Assembly (NCBI GenBank): GCA_017483305.1
Contig: JAFULC010000020.1
Coordinates: 21,673-85,672 of the forward strand
Direction: 5' to 3'
DNA length: 64,000 nt
DNA from: Clostridia bacterium
GTDB lineage: Bacteria; Bacillota; Clostridia; Oscillospirales; CAG-272
The position numbers and the translations under genes are program-made. Below the pieces are notes generated by a model. The model saw only the letters and a program-made list of their open reading frames with translations, did not search any database and had not been told where the DNA came from. Shown one piece after another: positions 27,238 through 34,114 of this stretch (within the stretch, counting starts at the first letter, position 1; each line of letters starts with the position of its first letter).

Positions 27238-28263
27238 TCATTCGCCCTTCTTATCCGCTTTCGTTTGAGTGACGTCGGCGAGGGGATTTTGCGCCATCGC
27301 GTTCATCATATTCTTGTCGCTGACGTGGGTGTAGATCTGCGTGGTGTTGAGCTGCTCGTGACCGAGAATGTCCTTGAGCACGCGGATATCGACGTTGCCT
27401 GACTGATACATCAGCGTGGCGGCGGTATGGCGAAGCTTATGCACCGAGTAGTGCTTCGAGCCAAGCCCCGACATATCGAGGTATTTATATACCATCGCCT
27501 GCACCATCTTGTCGCTTATTCGCTTTTCTCGGTTGCTCAAAAATAGTGCTTTGTCGGAAATATTGTGATTTTTCTCGATAAGGCGGTAGTTTGCAAGATA
27601 ATCTCGAAGGACGGTCTGACACGCGTCGTTGAGGTAGATTATTCTTTCCTTACTGCCTTTTCCGAGGACTCGTACGTATGCCATCTCGCGATCGATGTCG
27701 GTCAGATTGATGCCGACGAGCTCGTTCAGTCGCATTCCGCAGTTGAGAAAGAGAGTGATTATGCAAAGGTCGCGGAGTCTTGTTCTGGACTCGACGTCGT
27801 TGCGGACGGTATCGAGCAGGAGCTTTGCCTCGGCGAGCGAGAGAAACTTCGGCAGGGTCTTTTTGTGCTTGGGTGACTCGATGTTTGCGGCAGGGTTTTC
27901 CTCGAGATATCCGCGTTTGACCGTCATAAATTTGAACAGTCCCTTGATGGCGGAGAGCTTTCTTGCCTTGCTTGCCCACATATTCTTACGGACGTTGCCC
28001 GTGTAGAGCAGAAAATCGTATATCTGGTCGGGGGTGATATCTTTTATAAATTCTACGTCGAGATCTACTATACTGATCTCGCAGAACTCGTCGGAATCGG
28101 GGTCGATGCCGTTCTGCTTGGCGATGATATAGCGGAAAAAGGTGCGCAGGTCGAGCAAATACTCGTCCACGGTTTTTTGAGAGCAGCCCTGTATGGCGAT
28201 CTTATACGATGCGAATTCTCTGACGACCTTGGGAAATTCGTCTGTGTTTACTCGGTAGGGCAT
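27238..28263 (-). CDS. tyrosine recombinase, XerC/XerD type
   Basis: A site-specific recombinase of 341 residues. The N-terminal SAM-like core-binding domain is at about residues 10-125 and the catalytic domain at 140-325. Active-site residues are present: R178 (G-M-R-L-N-E-L), K206 (G-K-G-S-K-E-R), H275/R278 (H-K-L-R-H-T), H302 (L-G-H-E) and Y311 (I-Y-T-H). Such proteins resolve chromosome dimers at dif or move integrative elements. The adjacent recG and the lack of mobile genes favour a housekeeping Xer role, but an extra N-terminal loop leaves this open. Confidence 0.88.
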   Translation of the reverse strand: MPYRVNTDEFPKVVREFASYKIAIQGCSQKTVDEYLLDLRTFFRYIIAKQNGIDPDSDEFCEISIVDLDVEFIKDITPDQIYDFLLYTGNVRKNMWASKARKLSAIKGLFKFMTVKRGYLEENPAANIESPKHKKTLPKFLSLAEAKLLLDTVRNDVESRTRLRDLCIITLFLNCGMRLNELVGINLTDIDREMAYVRVLGKGSKERIIYLNDACQTVLRDYLANYRLIEKNHNISDKALFLSNREKRISDKMVQAMVYKYLDMSGLGSKHYSVHKLRHTAATLMYQSGNVDIRVLKDILGHEQLNTTQIYTHVSDKNMMNAMAQNPLADVTQTKADKKGE

Positions 28264-28293
28264 AATAATGCTCCTTTCTGTCGGTATATGTTA

Positions 28294-28322
28294 ATTATAC
28301 CAAATCTTTTTTTGATTTGCAA
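28294..28322 (-). promoter_or_regulatory. promoter for the tyrosine recombinase
   Basis: On the minus strand: TTGCAA (28317-28322), 17-bp spacer, TATAAT (28294-28299), about 30 bp before the ATG, with AAAGGAG as ribosome binding site. Confidence 0.7.
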
Positions 28323-28520
28323 TATATTTCTCAAACTTTTAAAGGAATTATGCGATTTCAGAAAATGTTTTGTATAATAAGGTGCTTCGTGGCTTGTAGA
28401 ATAAATTGTTGATTTTCTTTAAATTTTCACAAGGAATTATTAAAAAATACACATTTGTCGTATATAATGTTATTATTGTCAGGTCTGCCCTTGGGCGACG
28501 AAAACGAAAGGACATTTGTA

Positions 28521-29081
28521 ATGAAGGAATTTTTCAAGCGATATTCTTATGACATCGTTCGGTTGTTTATAAATCAGGTGGTCATCGGACTTTTCGGTCT
28601 GGTTCTCGCGCTTGCGGCGGGAATGGCTGAAAATGAGACCTTGCGCGTGGTCACGGGCATTTTTGCGGTGATTTTCTTCTTGTTTATGCAGTTTGCATCT
28701 GCTTGGAGGATAGGCGCGGAGGACAGGATGGCGATCGATATCGGCAAAAAGAAGCTCGATATTTCGGTACCGTTCAAGGTTTGGCTGCTTGCTAACTCGC
28801 TCAACCTGCTTCTCGCGCTTCTGATAGCGCTTGGAGTGTGGTTTGGCAACGGGGGAGCGTTATCCTCGGTTGCGGGAGGCGCGACGATGATCAAGATGAT
28901 CATTGAGGGAATGTATACTGGCCTGCTTGCAAGTCACGTTGGCGGCGCGGCGCTCAATTCCTATTGGTTCGTGCATTTTCTGACGGTCGTGCCCGCTTTG
29001 CCCGCGATAGCTGCGGCGTATGTTTGCGGTGTCAAGAACATCAATTTCGGCGGTCTTTTTATGCCGAACGTGAAGAAATAA
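28521..29081 (+). CDS. unknown four-helix membrane protein
   Basis: A protein of 186 residues starting M-K-E-F-F-K-R-Y-S-Y-D; GAAAGGA lies before the ATG at 28521, so this start is preferred over an upstream ATG at 28455. Hydrophobic segments at about 17-36, 47-62, 90-112 and 145-172 suggest four membrane helices. I do not recognise the family. A TATAAT at 28463-28468 could be its -10 box. A terminator follows, and the two-component system lies next on the same strand but has its own promoter. Confidence 0.75.
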   Translation: MKEFFKRYSYDIVRLFINQVVIGLFGLVLALAAGMAENETLRVVTGIFAVIFFLFMQFASAWRIGAEDRMAIDIGKKKLDISVPFKVWLLANSLNLLLALLIALGVWFGNGGALSSVAGGATMIKMIIEGMYTGLLASHVGGAALNSYWFVHFLTVVPALPAIAAAYVCGVKNINFGGLFMPNVKK

Positions 29082-29106
29082 GCCGTCCTTTATCGGTTGG
29101 CGGTAT

Positions 29107-29143
29107 AAAAAGGGTCGGGTCAAATAATCCCGATCCTTTTTCT
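29107..29143 (+). terminator. terminator after the membrane protein
   Basis: AAAAAGG-G-TCGGG pairs with CCCGA-TCCTTTTT across a 9-nt loop, ending in a T run. Good rho-independent shape. Confidence 0.8.
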
Positions 29144-29171
29144 GAAATTTTATTAACAAGGCGCTCTGTTC

Positions 29172-29200
29172 TTGTATTTTGCGGCTTGTTGTGGTATAAT
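29172..29200 (+). promoter_or_regulatory. promoter of the two-component operon
   Basis: TTGTAT (29172-29177), 17-bp spacer, TATAAT (29195-29200). Confidence 0.65.
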
Positions 29201-29233
29201 TGTGGTAATGACAGTTGAAACGGAGGAGAAAAC

Positions 29234-29935
29234 GTGGCAAATTCCGATATAAAGATACTTGTAGTTGACGACGAGGCGGATATTCGCAAGGTGGTCTCTC
29301 TGCTTTTGAAAAATAAGGGTTATTCGGTTCTTGAGGCGTCCAACGGGCCTATGGCGGTTGAGGCGGCAAGGGAGGAGGACGTTGACCTTATTATTATGGA
29401 TATTATGATGCCGAGGATGTCGGGAATCGAGGCGACCGAGAAAATTCGCGAGTTTTCGATCGCTCCCGTGCTTTTCCTTACGGCGAGATCGCTCGTTTCG
29501 GATAAGGAGAGGGCTTACGGAAGCGGCGGCGACGACTACGTGGTCAAGCCATTTTCGTCGGCGGAGCTTTTGATGAAGGTAGAGTCGCTCGTGCGCAGAT
29601 ACACCGTATACAAGGGCAAGGAGCACTATGAGGGCATAATCTCTCTGCCCGGCGGCGTTGAGGTCGATCTTGACAAGAAGACTGTTACGAAGAACGGCGT
29701 TGATCCGGCTTTGCGAGACAAGGAGAGCGCGATCTTCTTCTATCTTCTTGAGCATCGCGGAAGCACGGTCGAGCCCGACGTTATTTTTGAGGAGGTCTGG
29801 GGCGAGAGAGCTCTTGCCTCGAGCGCAAACAACGTGACGGTCAACATTCTGGGACTGCGAAAAAAGCTGGAGGACGATCCCTCCAATCCGAAGATAATCA
29901 AGACCGTTTGGGGAAAGGGGTATCAGTTTGTCTAA
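29234..29935 (+). CDS. OmpR/PhoB-family response regulator
   Basis: A DNA-binding response regulator of 233 residues with a GTG start and GGAGGA at 29222-29227. The receiver domain has acidic D12/D13 (L-V-V-D-D-E), phospho-acceptor D56 (I-M-D-I-M-M-P), T in F-L-T-A-R, and K in V-V-K-P-F. The C-terminal winged helix ends V-W-G-K-G-Y-Q-F-V. It overlaps the kinase gene by 8 nt, so the pair is co-translated. Targets and signal are unknown. Confidence 0.93.
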   Translation: MANSDIKILVVDDEADIRKVVSLLLKNKGYSVLEASNGPMAVEAAREEDVDLIIMDIMMPRMSGIEATEKIREFSIAPVLFLTARSLVSDKERAYGSGGDDYVVKPFSSAELLMKVESLVRRYTVYKGKEHYEGIISLPGGVEVDLDKKTVTKNGVDPALRDKESAIFFYLLEHRGSTVEPDVIFEEVWGERALASSANNVTVNILGLRKKLEDDPSNPKIIKTVWGKGYQFV

Positions 29936-31298
29936 AAAGAAATTTTTTATTTCTCTGAAAAGCAAATTAATACTGATCCTTGCGTTAGCTATTCTTACTG
30001 CCGCGGTGGTCTTCGTTGCCTGCAAGCAGGTGGGTGACTTTTTGGTCTGGAAATATTATCTTGACGAGGAGACCAAGCAGGAGAGAGCCGAGAACTATAT
30101 TGAGGATTTTCAGAAATACGTTAAAAACCGCAAGCTTTCGATCGACGATTCCGAGAAGATAGCCGCGTGGTCGGGCGGAAACTACGTCGATATGATCGTT
30201 TATAAGGATAAGAATCTTGTTTACGCGCCCGATTGGTTTATAGATTCGAGTAATCCGCAGGATTACTTTTCGGGCGACCGAAATTTCGAGCATTATCTGA
30301 CAGAGGAGGCAAGGACTGCTTATCTTGAGAGGCTTGAGGATATTCTCAATGAAAACAGTGATCTTTCGACGGTATATTTCGTCGACGGAACCTTGCTTGT
30401 AAGAGTTATTGACTACACCGAGGATTTCGTGTACAGTCTGGTGTTTGCAGCGGCGCTTTTGTTGGCACTTATCGTGCTTGCGATCATTATGATACTCAAT
30501 TTCTCGACGACCGCCTCACGCATCAAGCGCTTGGCGAGAGACGTAAGGCTTGTTGAGGGCGGAAATCTTGAGCTGCCGATCGCTATCAAGGGTCACGATG
30601 AGCTCAGCTCGCTTGCTGAGGACGTTAACAGCATGAGAAACTCGGTCGTTGACACTATGACCAAGGAGCAGCAGGCGTGGAAGGCGAACGCGGAGCTTAT
30701 TACCGCGATGTCGCACGATATCCGCACGCCGCTTACGGTCATGCTTGGCTATATTGAGCTGATGGAGATGCAGAATAACGGGGAGAATGCCGAATATATC
30801 GCCGCGTGCAAGGATAACGCGCTCAGATTGAAGCGGCTTTCGGACGATATGTTCTCTTATTTCCTGGTTTTCGGCAAGTCGGACGGTCAGAGCGTTGAAA
30901 TGATCGACGTGGGCAGCGAGGTGCTTGAGCACATGCTGACCGAGCGTGTTTTACTCCTTACCGAGAGCGGATTGACGGTGTCTCACGGACGGTCTTTACC
31001 GAATGCGACAATCTCGGTCAACATTGACTATCTCGGACGCGTGGTGGACAATATTTTTACAAATATACAGAAATATGCCGACGTGAATATGCCGATAGTG
31101 ATAGAATCGGGGATCGAGGACGGATTTTTGTTCGTTTCGGTCAAAAACAAGGTTGGCGTTGAGGGTGAGCGAGCCGAGAGCAACGGTATCGGGCTTAAGA
31201 CCTGCAAGCGTATTATGGAGCAGATGGGCGGCAGTATTGATGTTGCTGCCGAGGGCACTGACTACGCTATCACGCTTAATTTTCCCGTGAAGGAATAA
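29928..31298 (+). CDS. sensor histidine kinase
   Basis: A 456-residue membrane kinase partner of the regulator upstream, with a TTG start inside the regulator gene. Membrane helix 1 is at about 13-32, followed by an extracytoplasmic sensor region of about 130 residues, helix 2 at about 168-192, HAMP, then the HisKA dimerisation domain with H263 in M-S-H-D-I-R-T-P-L-T. The HATPase domain has an N-box-like N-I-F-T-N-I-Q-K-Y-A and the G2 box G-I-G-L-K-T-C. The sensor domain has no feature I can link to a ligand. Confidence 0.92.
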   Translation: MSKKKFFISLKSKLILILALAILTAAVVFVACKQVGDFLVWKYYLDEETKQERAENYIEDFQKYVKNRKLSIDDSEKIAAWSGGNYVDMIVYKDKNLVYAPDWFIDSSNPQDYFSGDRNFEHYLTEEARTAYLERLEDILNENSDLSTVYFVDGTLLVRVIDYTEDFVYSLVFAAALLLALIVLAIIMILNFSTTASRIKRLARDVRLVEGGNLELPIAIKGHDELSSLAEDVNSMRNSVVDTMTKEQQAWKANAELITAMSHDIRTPLTVMLGYIELMEMQNNGENAEYIAACKDNALRLKRLSDDMFSYFLVFGKSDGQSVEMIDVGSEVLEHMLTERVLLLTESGLTVSHGRSLPNATISVNIDYLGRVVDNIFTNIQKYADVNMPIVIESGIEDGFLFVSVKNKVGVEGERAESNGIGLKTCKRIMEQMGGSIDVAAEGTDYAITLNFPVKE

Positions 31299-31305
31299 TA
31301 AAAAA

Positions 31306-31345
31306 CGGTCTGTCCGAATGGTGCGTACTCTAAAGGACAGTTTTT
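31306..31345 (+). repeat. left 40-bp inverted repeat
   Basis: AAACGGTCTGTCC, 14 variable bases, CTAAAGGACAGTT. The same 13+14+13 pattern occurs in reverse orientation at 32603-32642. Each arm is also an imperfect palindrome (CTGTCC/GGACAG). Confidence 0.8.
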
Positions 31346-31348
31346 GGT
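31313..31348 (+). terminator. terminator after the histidine kinase
   Basis: CTGTCC/GGACAG stem followed by TTTTT. It is formed by the left arm of the inverted repeat, so the element could supply termination for the kinase operon. Confidence 0.55.
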
Positions 31349-31418
31349 GTACATTACCTACCGACAGGACAGGAACACAAATTTTCTATTATTCCAAACA
31401 AAGAAATTGAAAACATAG

Positions 31419-31447
31419 AAACCGCAGATTGATTTTCTGCGGTTTTT
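31419..31447 (+). terminator. terminator hairpin upstream of the hypothetical gene
   Basis: AAACCGCAGA (31419-31428) pairs with TCTGCGGTTT (31436-31445), followed by TT. Its loop contains the -35 box of the next promoter. Confidence 0.65.
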
Positions 31448-31457
31448 GTGTTATAAT
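31429..31457 (+). promoter_or_regulatory. promoter for the hypothetical gene
   Basis: TTGATT (31429-31434), 17-bp spacer, TATAAT (31452-31457). The -35 box lies in the terminator loop, so read-through transcription and initiation could interfere. Confidence 0.6.
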
Positions 31458-31549
31458 AGAGAGGGACACTATGCGTTTATTAAACAACGGTGAAACTTGC
31501 AACACCCCCAAACAATAAATAAGAATTTGACAAGTAGGGACGGCACTTT

Positions 31550-32323
31550 ATGATTTTTAATAATATAATCAACCATTTGAAAAGATGGTGTTTAAACAAA
31601 GCGGAGATTTATCAAAAAGCATATGTAGGATACGGAGGTGTTACATATGTTGGGTATCAAGTCGCTTACGAATTGGAATTTAAGTTATCGACACTCATAG
31701 ACAAATCGTTTGAAAGCGTGGGAGACTTAAAAACAGAAATATTGAATTTTATTGATGTTCATTATGAGCCGTCTGTTTTAAAACCTCAAAATGATTTGGC
31801 AAAGCATATTATTCAAAAAACAAATCAAGAGTTTTGTATATTCTTGGAAGAACTTAAATCTCAAAAAGAACCTCTTGAATTAGCAGATGTTCCATATACT
31901 CGAGTAATTATTGGTTCGGAAGCTATTTCGTTACAGGATAAATTTCGTTCTGTTTGGGGATATGTGAATACATCGTTGTGGTTTCCTCTTATGGGGAACG
32001 AGCCCGAAGAAATCTCAGAAAAATTTTTTGTTATGTTTGATTACCTTGAGCCGCACATGAAAGAGCTTGAGCAAATAATAGGACTTCCGCAAGTGCATAT
32101 ATACAGTTATGGTGAAAACTTTTTGCGTCCAGAGAATTGTGTTGAAACTGTTGAATTGATTGAGTATGGTGGACACGAAACTATTTATACGGATAAGGAT
32201 TTTTCTTGGGCTATATATTTTTCTCACGAAAACACCGTTTCTTTTGCGGGGTCAATAGTTCCAATGGTTAAAGATCTATTGTCGGATGAAAAAGAACATT
32301 GGGACAAGTTCGAATGGATCTGA
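31550..32323 (+). CDS. hypothetical protein inside inverted repeats
   Basis: A soluble-looking protein of 257 residues, A/T-richer than its surroundings and with a different codon bias, suggesting transfer. No signal peptide or membrane helix. Tyr- and Gly-rich near residues 23-40 (A-Y-V-G-Y-G-G-V-T-Y-V-G-Y), acidic and hydrophobic later. I do not recognise the family; the look is that of small cytosolic immunity or uncharacterised accessory proteins, but that is a guess. The gene lies with a MITE-like repeat between 40-bp inverted repeats. Confidence 0.7.
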   Translation: MIFNNIINHLKRWCLNKAEIYQKAYVGYGGVTYVGYQVAYELEFKLSTLIDKSFESVGDLKTEILNFIDVHYEPSVLKPQNDLAKHIIQKTNQEFCIFLEELKSQKEPLELADVPYTRVIIGSEAISLQDKFRSVWGYVNTSLWFPLMGNEPEEISEKFFVMFDYLEPHMKELEQIIGLPQVHIYSYGENFLRPENCVETVELIEYGGHETIYTDKDFSWAIYFSHENTVSFAGSIVPMVKDLLSDEKEHWDKFEWI

Positions 32324-32368
32324 TGACAAAAATTAAACCTTGCCGAAAAGCATTGGGACGCTGATCGT

Positions 32369-32496
32369 TAAAGCCTCCCTTGTGTAAAGGGAGGTGGCTC
32401 GCGTGAGCGAGACGGAGGGATTGTAAATGTTAGTTTCGGTGTAAAAACAATCCCTCACCGCCTACGGCGGAGCTCCCTTTACACAAGGGAGCCTTT
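32369..32496. mobile_element. MITE-like element of about 128 bp
   Basis: Terminal inverted repeats of about 26 bp: AAAGCCTCCCTTGTGTAAAG at the left (32370 onward) and its near-complement CTTTACACAAGGGAG plus CCTTT at the right (ending 32496), with two mismatches. The inside has the pattern GGCTCGCGTGAGCGAGACGG and CCGCCTACGGCGGAG. This matches a non-autonomous repeat type I recognise as widespread in gut Clostridia genomes. No coding capacity. Confidence 0.75.
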
Positions 32497-32559
32497 CTTT
32501 ATGTTCATCTATGACTTGTCAATTTTCCTGACAAGCACTGCATTTGTGGGCACAAATGC

Positions 32560-32599
32560 AAAAATACGGCACATCTCTTTCGAGATATGCCGTATTTTT
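32560..32599. terminator. strong bidirectional stem-loop
   Basis: An 18-bp inverted repeat with one mismatch (32560-32577 with 32582-32599) with A and T runs at its ends, preceded by another hairpin GCATTTGTG/CACAAATGC at 32540-32559. It suits termination of the leftward icd gene and of the rightward hypothetical gene. Confidence 0.7.
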
Positions 32600-32602
32600 G
32601 AT

Positions 32603-32642
32603 AACTGTCCTTTAGGGTGACGCTCTAATGGACAGACCGTTT
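32603..32642 (-). repeat. right 40-bp inverted repeat
   Basis: Read on the minus strand: AAACGGTCTGTCC, 14 variable bases, CTAAAGGACAGTT. Same as the left arm at 31306-31345. It ends 4 bp before the icd stop codon. Confidence 0.8.
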
Positions 32643-32646
32643 TACT

Positions 32647-33858
32647 TTAAAGCTTATCTTCAAGGCGGACTCTTACTGCCTTGATGAAGTCGAGGGTGTT
32701 GACTGCGGTAGCGCTGAAGCCCTCGTCGACAAGACCTACGAGGTCCTTGGTCATAATTCCGTCGTTGAGAGTGTCAATGCACGCCTCCTCGAGCTTGTTT
32801 GCAAAGCGTACGAGGTCGTCAAGTTTGTCAAGCTCGCCGCGCTTACGGAGTGCTCCCGACCAGGCGTAGATCGTTGCCATGGGGTTGGTGGAGGTCTCCT
32901 CGCCCTTGAGGTAACGGTAATAGTGTCTTGTGACCGTGCCGTGCGCTGCCTCGTATTCAAACTTGCCGTCGGGGGATACCAGCACGCTGGTCATCATTGC
33001 GAGCGAGCCGAAGGCGGTGGATACCATATCCGACATTACGTCGCCGTCGTAGTTCTTGCACGCCCAGATGTAGCCGCCCTCGCTTCTGATCACTCTCGCG
33101 ACCGCATCGTCGATCAACGTGTAGAAGTAGGTTATGCCGAGCTTCTCGAACTGATCCTTATAGTGATTGTTGTAGATCTCCTCGAAGATGAGCTTGAAGG
33201 TCTGGTCATATTGCTTGGATATCGTGTCCTTCGTCGAGAACCAGAGGTCTTGCTTGGTGTCTATCGCGAACTTGAAGCAGGAGTGCGCGAAGCTGATTAT
33301 CGAGGTGTCCTTATTATACTGTCCCTGAAGCACGCCTGCACATTCGAAGTCGTATATTGTTTTGGAGAACTCGGTGCCGTCCTCGCCCTTGAAGGAGAGC
33401 GTTGCTTTGCCCGCCGATGGCACGCGGTACTCGGTAGCCTTGTAAACGTCGCCGTACGCGTGGCGCGCGATCGTGATAGGCTTTTTCCAGTTGCGGACTA
33501 CGGGCTTGATCGCATCAATGGTAATAGGTGCGCGGAAGACCGTGCCGTCCATTATTGCGCGGATCGTGCCGTTGGGAGATTTCCACATTTCCGTGAGGTT
33601 GTATTCCTCAACTCGCTGCTTGTTGGGGGTTATCGTCGCACATTTGACCGCTACGCCGTATTTCTGCGCCGCGTATGCTGAGTCAAACGTGACCTGATCC
33701 TTGGTTCTTTCTCTCTCGGGCAGCCCGAGATCGTAGTATTCGGTCTTCAGGTCGATGAAGGGATAAAGAAGCTCGTCCTTTATCATCCTCCAGATTATTC
33801 TTGTCATCTCGTCGCCGTCCATTTCGACCAGCGGCGTTGTCATTCTGATCTTTTCCAT
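32647..33858 (-). CDS. icd: isocitrate dehydrogenase, NADP type
   Basis: It oxidises isocitrate to 2-oxoglutarate and CO2, here probably with NADP. The start at 33858 gives [20 protein letters not shown], 403 residues. The protein is of the eukaryote-like homodimeric class (S-P-N-G-T-I-R substrate motif; D-D-A-V-A metal site; N-Y-D-G-D-V-M-S-D). AGGAAAGG precedes the start, and directly upstream of it is a hairpin at 33871-33889 (TGCAGGGT/ACCCTGCA) that could affect initiation. Next to aconitase, the preceding step of the pathway. Confidence 0.95.
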   Translation of the reverse strand: MEKIRMTTPLVEMDGDEMTRIIWRMIKDELLYPFIDLKTEYYDLGLPERERTKDQVTFDSAYAAQKYGVAVKCATITPNKQRVEEYNLTEMWKSPNGTIRAIMDGTVFRAPITIDAIKPVVRNWKKPITIARHAYGDVYKATEYRVPSAGKATLSFKGEDGTEFSKTIYDFECAGVLQGQYNKDTSIISFAHSCFKFAIDTKQDLWFSTKDTISKQYDQTFKLIFEEIYNNHYKDQFEKLGITYFYTLIDDAVARVIRSEGGYIWACKNYDGDVMSDMVSTAFGSLAMMTSVLVSPDGKFEYEAAHGTVTRHYYRYLKGEETSTNPMATIYAWSGALRKRGELDKLDDLVRFANKLEEACIDTLNDGIMTKDLVGLVDEGFSATAVNTLDFIKAVRVRLEDKL

Positions 33859-34114
33859 ATTTGCCTTTCCTGCAGGGTTCCACCCTGCACCCTTGGGTTT
33901 CGTGGGGCTCTGTCCCACACCCTGCTTAAAACTTTTTGGAAGAAAGTTTTAAGAATTCAAAAACTTTCGATGAAAGAGGTTGTTGAGGTTGGGTTTTTTA
34001 TATTGCTTTTTAAGTTTAGAGGGATAATCCGTAGTGTTTTATACTATCCTTGGGGAAGTTTTTGGGAGGCGCGGAACCCTTTTTTCAAAAAGGGTTCCGC
34101 AATCGCATCCTCCC
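33859..34114. repeat. icd-aconitase spacer with extragenic repeats
   Basis: Without genes. It holds the hairpin next to the icd ribosome binding site, GTGGGGC/GTCCCAC repeats near 33903-33918, an AAAACTTT/AAAGTTTT hairpin (33929-33951) followed by TTCAAAAACTTTC (33956-33968), and the hairpin at 34064-34114. The block around 33930-33980 is a further copy of the element found after groEL and the ROK gene. Confidence 0.55.
34064..34114 (-). terminator. stem-loop after aconitase
   Basis: GCGGAACCCTTTTT/AAAAAGGGTTCCGC (34071-34100), extended by GGGAGG/CCTCCC (34064-34069 with 34109-34114). It directly abuts the aconitase stop. There is no long T run on the minus strand, so it could also protect the mRNA end or be a processing site. 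Confidence 0.6.

Noticed and set aside
27238-28263. An integrative element linked to the tyrosine recombinase
   Set aside because: No att repeats, tRNA, or mobile-element genes lie next to it; a housekeeping Xer role is simpler.
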